A stretch of DNA of 64,000 nucleotides, taken from contig CBDDKM010000006.1 in assembly GCA_965230225.1 (NCBI GenBank), positions 62,001-126,000 on the forward strand. Direction: 5' to 3'. Shown piece after piece: positions 42,850-50,035 of the stretch; position 1 is the stretch's first letter; each line of letters opens with the position of its first letter. The translations under genes and the position numbers were made by a program. The notes beneath the pieces are model-generated. The model had not been told where the DNA came from. It worked only from the letters and a program-made list of their open reading frames with translations, and did no database searches. This DNA is from CALSMU01 sp965230225 (GTDB lineage Bacteria; Bacteroidota; Bacteroidia; Flavobacteriales_D; Parvicellaceae).

Positions 42850-44331
42850 ATGGAATATCTAGTCATCAGTTTATACATCTTTTTCCTGACGTTTATCCTG
42901 TTTTATGCTTTCACTCAGCTAAACTTAACCATTTCCTATATTGCTTCAAAAAGGAAGAAGGAAAAGCACGATTTTAAAAAGTTTAGTTCTGATCAGGAAA
43001 AGCCAATTGTTACTGTTCAGCTTCCGGTGTATAACGAGTTATACGTAATTGAGAGGTTGATTGATGCCGTTGTTAACTTTAACTGGCCAAAGGATAAATT
43101 GGAGGTTCAGGTATTGGACGATTCCAATGATGAGACGGTTGATATAATTGCCAATAAAGTAAAAAGCCTACAAGGTCAAGGGTACAATATTAAGCATGTA
43201 ATAAGACCAGAAAGAGTAGGGTTTAAAGCTGGAGCATTAAGCTATGGCTTAGATCGATGTGAAGGAAAATACGTAGCTATTTTCGATGCAGATTTTGTTC
43301 CAGATGTAGAGTTTTTAAATAAAACGATTCCCTTTTTTAATGATGATAATGTAGGAGTTGTTCAAACACGTTGGGGGCACATCAATAGAGATTATTCCAT
43401 GCTCACCAGATTACAGGCTTTTGCCTTGGATGCACATTTTAAAGTGGAACAAGTAGGGAGAAATAGAGGAGGACACTTTATCAACTTCAATGGTACGGCT
43501 GGGGTATGGAGAAAGAGCTGTATTGAAGATGCTGGAGGTTGGCAATCGGATACTCTTACAGAAGATCTTGATTTGAGTTATCGTGCACAATTAAAAGGGT
43601 GGAAGTTTCAGTATTTGGAAGAGGTAGTTTCTCCTGCCGAACTGCCTATCACAATGAATGCTTTGAAAAATCAACAATATCGTTGGAGTAAAGGAGCAGC
43701 AGAATGTACTCGGAAAAACCTGGGAAAGGTGTTGATTGATAGTAGCTTAGGGTTTAAAACAAAATGGTCAGCAACTTTCCATTTACTAAATAGTTTTTTA
43801 TTCCTGTGTATAGTGTCGTTAGTAGCATTAAGCGTTCCAATGATGTACGTAATTGAGAAATTTCCTCAATATGATTTACTGTATGGGTCACTTCAAATAT
43901 TTTTACTTAGTTCGTTCATATTAGCTTTTATGTACTTTGTCGCCAATATGGATAAAGGGGCTAATACCTTTTTAACATCAGTAAAATTTATCATCTTTTA
44001 TCCTGTGTTTTTAGCATTGAGTATGGGAATTGGGTTTTACAATGCAATAGGCGTAATAGAAGGATATTTAGGTAAAAAATCAGCGTTTGTTCGTACTCCT
44101 AAGTTTAATGTTAATTCAAAAAGTGGCACGGCAAAATCAAATAAGTACAATCGTACTTCGGTTAATCCGGTTGTGGTTATCGAAGGGCTAATTGCATTGT
44201 ATGCCATTGGAGGTGCGATGCTGGCATTTCAATTTGAAAACTATCACATGCTGGTGTTTTTAGTATTGATCGCATTCGGATTCGGATATACCAGTTTCTT
44301 TTCGGTAAAACACTCCTTTGTGGGTAAATAA
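42850..44331 (+). CDS. Processive family-2 glycosyltransferase (cellulose-synthase-like), copy 2
   Basis: The 493-residue paralogue of the gene at 35873 has the same membrane-GT2-membrane plan and the same motifs: DDSNDE (about 91), DADF (about 146), TEDLDLSYR (about 237) and QQYRW (about 275). The stretch from EQVGR to TEDLDLSYRAQLKGWKF is almost identical in the two proteins, while the C-terminal membrane parts diverge. It is the second gene of a three-gene glycan run. Confidence 0.92.
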   Translation: MEYLVISLYIFFLTFILFYAFTQLNLTISYIASKRKKEKHDFKKFSSDQEKPIVTVQLPVYNELYVIERLIDAVVNFNWPKDKLEVQVLDDSNDETVDIIANKVKSLQGQGYNIKHVIRPERVGFKAGALSYGLDRCEGKYVAIFDADFVPDVEFLNKTIPFFNDDNVGVVQTRWGHINRDYSMLTRLQAFALDAHFKVEQVGRNRGGHFINFNGTAGVWRKSCIEDAGGWQSDTLTEDLDLSYRAQLKGWKFQYLEEVVSPAELPITMNALKNQQYRWSKGAAECTRKNLGKVLIDSSLGFKTKWSATFHLLNSFLFLCIVSLVALSVPMMYVIEKFPQYDLLYGSLQIFLLSSFILAFMYFVANMDKGANTFLTSVKFIIFYPVFLALSMGIGFYNAIGVIEGYLGKKSAFVRTPKFNVNSKSGTAKSNKYNRTSVNPVVVIEGLIALYAIGGAMLAFQFENYHMLVFLVLIAFGFGYTSFFSVKHSFVGK

Positions 44332-44337
44332 GACTTC

Positions 44338-45702
44338 ATGGGGAAGATCAGTAAACTCAATATTGTATTGATTGTTCTGTTTCTGGTCTTGATTACGTTT
44401 TTAGGATATGCAGTTAAAAGAACCGATGAATGGTTACTCTTAGGGAGCTTTGCTGCCTTATTTGGATTCTATATCTACTGGGCGCCAGGAAAAGGAAAGA
44501 AGGTTTTTAATTTCAAGCAAGTTTTGCTAATTGCTGTTTTCGCTCGAGTGGCTCTGTTATTCATGATGCCTAATCTCTCGGACGATTATTTCAGGTTTAT
44601 TTGGGATGGGAATTTGGTAATTCAGGGCGAAAACCCTTTTGAGTTTTTACCTTCCGAACATCCGGCAGATCAACTTGATAATTACTCCAGTTTAAAAGAA
44701 GCTGCTTATTGGGGAACTAACCCCAACTTTCCGGATGGAATGAACTCCAAGAACTATTATTCAGTTTATCCTCCGGTTAATCAGGCTGTGTTTGCTATAA
44801 GTGCGGCTGCCGGTAGTGGAAGTACCACATTAAATGTAATATTCCTAAGGCTGTTTATTATCCTATTCGATATCGGGTTAATCCTGATAATGGGAAAGTT
44901 GTTGGTGAGGTTCAAAATGGAAAAATCTCTGGTATTTTGGTATGCTCTTAATCCGTTAGTGATTCTTGAACTTACAGGTAATTTACACTTTGAAGGAGTA
45001 ACGCTGTACTTTGTGTTGTTGGCCATTTGGCTTCTGGTTAAGCAGAAAACCTGGCAAGCAGGGTTATTCTATGCCATGGCCATTGGTACTAAACTGGTTC
45101 CAATCTTATTCCTGCCTTTTTTTTTGCTTCGGTTACAATGGAAAAAGCTAGCTCTGTTTTATGTTGTAATTGGAGTATCGGTGGTATTGATGTTTATACC
45201 CTTTATGGGAGTCAACCTACAAGATACTTTTGGAGAAAGTATTCGACTGTATTTCAAATCGTTCGAATTTAATGCTAGTTTTTATTACCTGTTTAGATCC
45301 ATAGGCTACAGTATAACAGGGTATAACCAAATTGCTGTTATTGGTAGTTTTACGCCAATCATTGTGTTGCTATTTGCATTAATACTTATCGTTGTTGGAC
45401 GTAAAGAACAACACCTTAAACATATTTTTAAATACCTGTTGGGAGCTCTGTTGATCTATTATTTAATGGCTTCCATTGTACACCCCTGGTATACAATTTA
45501 CTTATTGGCAATAGCAGTATTTACCAACTATAGGTTCCCTATGTTATGGACAGGTGTAGTTGTACTAAGTTATTGGGCCTACAGAACACCAGGAGCGGTA
45601 GAAGAGAATATTTGGTTAATTGGTTTGTCCTACGCATCAGTGTTGGGGTATGCCGTTTGGGAGTGGTGGAATTTAAAGAAGAAGTCGTATATTAACGGTT
45701 AA
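44338..45702 (+). CDS. Polytopic GT-C-type (GT87/mannosyltransferase-like) membrane protein
   Basis: The 454-residue protein has about ten or more hydrophobic segments. An early acidic motif in the first outer loop (LSDDYFRFIWDG, near residue 80) is typical of GT-C enzymes that use polyprenyl-phosphate sugars. A long loop contains YSVYPPVNQAVFA, as in bacterial polyprenol-phosphate-mannose-dependent transferases. It starts 6 nt after the GT2 copy 2. With the DPM-like gene it forms a plausible donor-and-transferase pair building a lipid-linked or surface glycan. Confidence 0.75.
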   Translation: MGKISKLNIVLIVLFLVLITFLGYAVKRTDEWLLLGSFAALFGFYIYWAPGKGKKVFNFKQVLLIAVFARVALLFMMPNLSDDYFRFIWDGNLVIQGENPFEFLPSEHPADQLDNYSSLKEAAYWGTNPNFPDGMNSKNYYSVYPPVNQAVFAISAAAGSGSTTLNVIFLRLFIILFDIGLILIMGKLLVRFKMEKSLVFWYALNPLVILELTGNLHFEGVTLYFVLLAIWLLVKQKTWQAGLFYAMAIGTKLVPILFLPFFLLRLQWKKLALFYVVIGVSVVLMFIPFMGVNLQDTFGESIRLYFKSFEFNASFYYLFRSIGYSITGYNQIAVIGSFTPIIVLLFALILIVVGRKEQHLKHIFKYLLGALLIYYLMASIVHPWYTIYLLAIAVFTNYRFPMLWTGVVVLSYWAYRTPGAVEENIWLIGLSYASVLGYAVWEWWNLKKKSYING

Positions 45703-45713
45703 TAATTATTACT

Positions 45714-46316
45714 ATGAGAAGAGCAAAATCGGTAGACGAATACATTGATACCAGCACCCAATGGCAGGAAGAATTAATCGTACTGAGAAACCTGTTGCAG
45801 CAAACTGAAATGGAGGAAACGGTTAAGTGGGGAGGTCCTGCTTATACGGTTAATGGTAAAAATGTAATTGGACTAGGAGCTTTTAAAGAGTTTGTTGCCA
45901 TTTGGTTCTTTCAGGGAGCTCTTCTTAAGGACGATAAAAAGAAACTGGTAAACGCACAGGAAGGGGTAACCAAAGCTCTTAGGCAATGGCGTTTTACTTC
46001 TATAGAAGAAGTTAATGCCAATTTAGCTATTGTAAAAGCTTATGCCTTAGAAGCCATAGAAAACCAAAAGGCCGGGAAATCCATTAAGCCAGCTAAGAAG
46101 AAACCACTAATCATTCCGGAGCAGCTAGAAGCTGCCTTCGAAGAAAACGGAGTGCTTAAGGATTGTTTCGAAAACTTTTCACTATCTAAGAAAAGAGAAT
46201 TTGCAGAACACATTTCCGACGCTAAACGGGAGGAGACTAAATTGAAACGCTTAGAAAAGATCAAGCCAATGATTTTGAATGGAATTGGGTTGAACGATAA
46301 GTATCGTAATTGTTAA
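45714..46316 (+). CDS. YdeI/OmpD-associated (DUF1801-type) protein
   Basis: The 200-residue soluble protein has a DUF1801-like N-terminal half (ELIVLRNLLQQTEMEETVKW, NVIGLGAFKEFVAIWFFQGA). A C-terminal YdeI/OmdA helix-rich segment follows (FENFSLSKKREFAEHISDAK, EETKLKRLEKIKPMI). The family is common and of unclear function. It lies 11 nt after the GT-C gene and may be cotranscribed with it, though its role seems unrelated. Confidence 0.85.
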   Translation: MRRAKSVDEYIDTSTQWQEELIVLRNLLQQTEMEETVKWGGPAYTVNGKNVIGLGAFKEFVAIWFFQGALLKDDKKKLVNAQEGVTKALRQWRFTSIEEVNANLAIVKAYALEAIENQKAGKSIKPAKKKPLIIPEQLEAAFEENGVLKDCFENFSLSKKREFAEHISDAKREETKLKRLEKIKPMILNGIGLNDKYRNC

Positions 46317-46446
46317 GTACCTCGATTTGATGTTTTTATTGAATTCTTGACATCAAATACTAAATGCTAAAAAAAAATACCAAATACTAAAAGGATATCC
46401 TGATCAACTATTGAATATTGTAAATTGAGAGTGTAAATAACTGTCA
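46317..46446. other. Intergenic spacer with a repeated CAAATACTAAA word
   Basis: The exact 11-mer CAAATACTAAA occurs at 46354-46364 and 46381-46391, 27 bp apart, in an A-rich tract. No dyad or promoter box is seen. It is similar in style to the AT-rich tract at 10.5 kb but much shorter. Confidence 0.35.
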
Positions 46447-47001
46447 ATGGAAAAATTTGATGTTGAAATATTTTTAGATAAATCAAAAATTAAAAAGGTC
46501 TACATCGTAGGATTGATTCTCTTTTTGGTGTCTGTTGGATGTATTATTTGGGCCACTCTTAATTGGGAAGAATATACCGAGTTAAGACAGAAGCTAAATG
46601 GTAGAGTAGTAGAAACAGGACTGGCTTCAATTCTATATGGATGGGGTTGGGGATTTGCAGTTGCAATTCCGGTGATCTACGGAATTATGTGGTTTACATT
46701 AGATTTTAAAAACCCAACATTGGCAGTAAATAAAGAAGGTTTATTTAAGAATGGTGAGTTTTTTAAGAAAACCTTTTTACCATGGAGTGAGTTTAGCTCT
46801 GTTCAAAAACAAGAAAATGGCGATTTGTGGATGCAGTTAAAAGATCCTCAAAAGATTGTAGATCAGCAAAGTGGAATGGGGAAAGCATTCTTAAAACAAA
46901 CGTATGTAAAGGATAATAGTCCAATTACTATTTCAAATGATGGCTCAGATGCCAATTACGCTAAGATGATAGCCTTTATTGAAGAGAATTATATAGCCTA
47001 A
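46447..47001 (+). CDS. STM3941-like two-TM membrane protein
   Basis: The 184-residue protein has a polar start and two membrane segments (about 18-39, VYIVGLILFLVSVGCIIWAT; about 63-88). A cytoplasmic domain follows (LAVNKEGLFKNGEFFKKTFL, PWSEFSSVQKQENGDLWMQL) that resembles STM3941/PH-like domains. The function is unknown. It is a single-gene unit ending at a bidirectional-looking terminator. Confidence 0.7.
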   Translation: MEKFDVEIFLDKSKIKKVYIVGLILFLVSVGCIIWATLNWEEYTELRQKLNGRVVETGLASILYGWGWGFAVAIPVIYGIMWFTLDFKNPTLAVNKEGLFKNGEFFKKTFLPWSEFSSVQKQENGDLWMQLKDPQKIVDQQSGMGKAFLKQTYVKDNSPITISNDGSDANYAKMIAFIEENYIA

Positions 47002-47040
47002 GCGACATTTAAACGATTACCTAATAATGTCTCAGATAAG

Positions 47041-47074
47041 AAAAGCCTGTTCTAATTGGAATGGGCTTTTTTTG
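47041..47074. terminator. Hairpin terminator between STM3941-like and LysR genes
   Basis: AAAAGCCTGTTC (47041-47052) pairs with GAATGGGCTTTT (47059-47070) using two G-U wobbles and is followed by T residues. It lies 39 nt after the plus-strand stop and 8 nt from the convergent LysR stop. Confidence 0.75.
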
Positions 47075-47082
47075 TAGTTAAT

Positions 47083-47967
47083 CTATACGGATTGATTCAC
47101 AATATCCATAAACTTCTTAATGTAAGGGTTGTCGTTCTTGTTGTTAGTGGTAATGCAAATAGGAATTTCCATACCATCTTCCGGAGCGGGAGTAACATAC
47201 TTTACTCCTTGTATTCCAAACTGAGAGAAATTATTACCTGATATGGTAATTCCCAGGTTCATGGAGCATAGGTTGGTTCTTTTCCACATAGACTCAATGG
47301 TTTGCTCAATGTTGGGGGAGAATCCTAAGTTGGTGCATTTATTTACAAAGGCATCAAATAGTATAGAATCCAAATGCCTTGGAAAGAGTATAAATCGATC
47401 GTCCTTAAGTTGGTTGAGAGAAACAACCTTTTCGTTGGCCAAAGGATGATTACTTGGCAAAACAAACATGGCAGTATCCCATTCAATGGTGTGCATGGTT
47501 AACCTCGGGTCCTTTTTCATTTCGTAGGAAAGGATGATGTCGGTTTCTTCCGTAAGTAATTTATCCTTTAGATTTCTGGTTCCGGTACTGTCGTTAATTA
47601 AGAGCTTTACTTTTGGGTAAAGGGTTCGGAATTGTCGAACCCATTCTGGAAAGAGTTTAGAGATTCCAAAAAAGGTGAGGTCTATTCTTAATAAACCAAC
47701 AGCGTTTTCGTGGTCAAACTTTAATGCGTCCCTGGCTTGTTCTACTGAGTTGGAGATGTCTTTGGCTTTTTGATAAAGTATTTTTCCGGAATAGGTGAGG
47801 GTAACACGTTGTTTTTCCCTGTTAAAAAGTAATGTGTTTAGTTCTTGCTCTAATTGTTTTATCTGTCTTGATAAGGGCGGTTGGGTCATGAATAGTCGTT
47901 CGGCTGCTTTTCTAAAACTTAGTTCTTCTGCAACGGCAATAAAACATTCTATCTGTCTTAATTCCAT
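47083..47967 (-). CDS. LysR-family transcriptional regulator
   Basis: The 294-residue protein has the N-terminal winged helix-turn-helix of the family (MELRQIECFIAVAEELSFRK, MTQPPLSRQIKQLEQELNTL, RVTLTYSGKILYQKAKDI). A periplasmic-binding-like effector domain follows (about 90-290; LLRIDLTFFGISKLFPEWVR, LPSNHPLANEKVVSL). LysR proteins often regulate a divergent gene through T-N11-A boxes. Two 31-nt repeats with that geometry lie in the 507-bp divergent region between this gene and the secreted protein/RHS module, so it is a candidate regulator of that module or of itself. The effector is unknown. Confidence 0.92.
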   Translation of the reverse strand: MELRQIECFIAVAEELSFRKAAERLFMTQPPLSRQIKQLEQELNTLLFNREKQRVTLTYSGKILYQKAKDISNSVEQARDALKFDHENAVGLLRIDLTFFGISKLFPEWVRQFRTLYPKVKLLINDSTGTRNLKDKLLTEETDIILSYEMKKDPRLTMHTIEWDTAMFVLPSNHPLANEKVVSLNQLKDDRFILFPRHLDSILFDAFVNKCTNLGFSPNIEQTIESMWKRTNLCSMNLGITISGNNFSQFGIQGVKYVTPAPEDGMEIPICITTNNKNDNPYIKKFMDIVNQSV

Positions 47968-48130
47968 AATAGGTATCAGGTAATATTATTTGTGTATGAC
48001 TAAACGATCGGTAAGTATAATAAATTGCTCAATATTGTGTCGTATTTGGTAAGATCAATCTCTTGTCAATGTTTCTGAATTGTTGAAATATGATGGTTGG
48101 TTTGCTAAATAAAGCGCAGATGAGACGTTG

Positions 48131-48161
48131 ATCTACCCCCTAGCTAGATTGCCCAATCATC
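48131..48161. promoter_or_regulatory. LysR-box-like 31-nt repeat, copy 1
   Basis: Contains ATCT-N11-AGAT, i.e. a T-N11-A LysR-type box, around ACCCCC. It overlaps a second dyad GATT-GCCC-AATC. The final bases CCCAATCATC are the same in copy 2. It is 163 nt upstream of the LysR start codon. Confidence 0.5.
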
Positions 48162-48383
48162 TCCACTTAACTTTATTGAAATAGAAATTTATGCTGACGT
48201 AAATATTTTATGTTGACAGGTAATTTCTTTGAAGTGAATTATTCAAACTCTAAGAATTTGTACCAAATTCTAAATTCAAGAATCTGGTGAAGATTAATCT
48301 TGCATTTTTGGATGCTTATTGGATTGATTTGAGATGAGTTTGAATTGATTCTAAAATTTGGATTAAACTGAAGATGTTTGATA

Positions 48384-48414
48384 ATCTACCCCCCGGTCAG
48401 ATTACCCAATCATC
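48384..48414. promoter_or_regulatory. LysR-box-like 31-nt repeat, copy 2
   Basis: Same design as copy 1: ATCT-N11-AGAT around a C-run, then GATT-ACCC-AATC and ATC. It lies 60 nt upstream of the ATG of the secreted protein gene, a normal distance for an activator site. The two copies are 253 bp apart and in the same orientation. Confidence 0.5.
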
Positions 48415-48474
48415 ATATTTATTGGATTATTAACAACCGGTTTGCTGAGACATAGCCGGGTAAATTTTTACATA

Positions 48475-50016
48475 ATGAATGGTAAAAAATTGATAACATT
48501 TTTGTTATTAGTGGTCACTTTATTGTCTAATTCTAAAGCACAAGAAGTAGGTGTCCAATGGGGATATTTGAGTGGTTTAAGCTATTACGGTAGAGGTAAT
48601 CAGTCACTAACTAAAAGCGGAAGAGCAATCGCCTGGGGACCATGGGCACGTAGTTCAAACATTTTTAATGAAGAGGAGGATGCCACCTTATCGTACGAAT
48701 TTGGAGGGAACTCTAACGAAACAGGAATTCTGTTGGCCATAGGAACTTATAGAACCTCTTATAGTTTAAGTACAGTTGAATATGGATTCAAGATTGAAAA
48801 TAGCAAAGTCTATTTTCTAAAAGGTAATACTAGCCTGGGAATGCACTCTATTTCGTCGGGAGACGTAATTGAGTTAAACAGAACTCAGAGTTCACCTGGA
48901 AGTTGGAATGTAGAGTATACTATTAATGGTACTATCAAACATTCTAAAAGTGCTTCTAGTGCAGAATATCGTGCTTATGCTATGATTAGCACTCCCGGTT
49001 CTTTAATCGCTGGAGTAAAAGGGAAAAAATACGTTACGGTTCACACTGTCGATTCCGATTGTCCGGGTGCTAATGGTTCTGCATCAGCCATGCCTAATGC
49101 AGGGATTCCTCCATATACCTTTTCATGGTCTACAGGAGAAACAACAAGTAGTGTATACAACCTTGCACCTGGTACTTATTCGGTAACAGTTAATGATGCC
49201 GGGTTTAGTAGTTATTATCAGGTAGTGCAGATTAATAATAAGGTGAACTGGGCAGTTGAAAGCAATGTAACTACAACCCCAACATCTATTCAAAGAAACA
49301 CTATGGCAGGAGCAAGTGGTTTTGGTGTGTCTAATAATACATTACCCAGTGGTGACGCTGGAACAGCAGAGTTTTTAGTAATCAACCAATCTGGCTTAAA
49401 ATCCTTTGGGTTTGGTACATCCATCACCCAAACTGCTCCAGATTATGGTTTCTTTTTTATCAACAATACTTTTTCTTATACCACAGCTTATCAGACACTT
49501 TCCAGTCCGGTATCTTTTAACTCAACAGATAAATTTAAGATTACAAAAGGAGCAAGCGGAACATTCAAGTATTACAAAAACAATGTTTACCTGGGAGGAA
49601 GTTCAGGAACTGCGGCTTCTCAGATGATTGTGGCCAGTGTTGGTACATACAACAGCGGTTTCAAAAATATTTCTCTTTCTTTTTGTGGTTATGCTGAGCT
49701 AACCACTTATTACGCTCAACCCAAAAACAGGTTAGATGGTGGTACCTACGAAACAACTAATAACCGATTAAAATTCCTTTATAAAGGAGAATATTCCGAA
49801 CACCCTGCAGAGTTCAATATTAAAAATGAATTGGGTACGCTAATGGCTAGTCAAACCACTACCAGTGTTAATAATACTCAAAATGGTAGTACCCAGATTT
49901 TCAAAATTTCTGATGGCTATTATGAGGTGGACTTATCCTCATTTGCGGCAGGTATATATGTTCTGGAAATAGAACACCCAGAAAACGAAACTCAATACTT
50001 AAGATTTAGAAAATAA
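48475..50016 (+). CDS. Secreted protein with duplicated beta-sandwich domains, SprB repeat and T9SS-like tail
   Basis: I use the ATG at 48475 (signal peptide MNGKKLITFLLLVVTLLSNS...KAQ). The 513-residue protein has two related beta-sandwich domains: about 25-175, starting VQWGYLSGL, and about 245-390, starting VNWAVESNVTTT. Each has a late Gly-Lys-Tyr strand. Between them is a SprB-type repeat (about 190-240; DCPGANGSASA, PPYTFSWSTGETTSSVYNLA, PGTYSVTVND). The C-terminal 35 residues (YYEVDLSSFAAGIYVLEIEH ... RFRK) look like a type IX secretion sorting tail. Surface location is therefore expected. It directly precedes the RHS chain (19 nt gap) and may be its delivery or anchoring part. Confidence 0.8.
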   Translation: MNGKKLITFLLLVVTLLSNSKAQEVGVQWGYLSGLSYYGRGNQSLTKSGRAIAWGPWARSSNIFNEEEDATLSYEFGGNSNETGILLAIGTYRTSYSLSTVEYGFKIENSKVYFLKGNTSLGMHSISSGDVIELNRTQSSPGSWNVEYTINGTIKHSKSASSAEYRAYAMISTPGSLIAGVKGKKYVTVHTVDSDCPGANGSASAMPNAGIPPYTFSWSTGETTSSVYNLAPGTYSVTVNDAGFSSYYQVVQINNKVNWAVESNVTTTPTSIQRNTMAGASGFGVSNNTLPSGDAGTAEFLVINQSGLKSFGFGTSITQTAPDYGFFFINNTFSYTTAYQTLSSPVSFNSTDKFKITKGASGTFKYYKNNVYLGGSSGTAASQMIVASVGTYNSGFKNISLSFCGYAELTTYYAQPKNRLDGGTYETTNNRLKFLYKGEYSEHPAEFNIKNELGTLMASQTTTSVNNTQNGSTQIFKISDGYYEVDLSSFAAGIYVLEIEHPENETQYLRFRK

Positions 50017-50035
50017 CTCTCCTAAAACGTTAATT

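Larger units (their letters stand above)
47968..48474. promoter_or_regulatory. 507-bp divergent regulatory region (LysR / secreted-RHS module)
   Basis: No coding sequence is visible. The region is AT-rich except for two C-rich 31-nt repeats listed separately. A possible promoter for the plus-strand gene is TTTG (48441-48444), 16 bp, then TAAATTTT (48461-48468), ending 6 nt before the ATG; its fit is partial. Confidence 0.45.
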
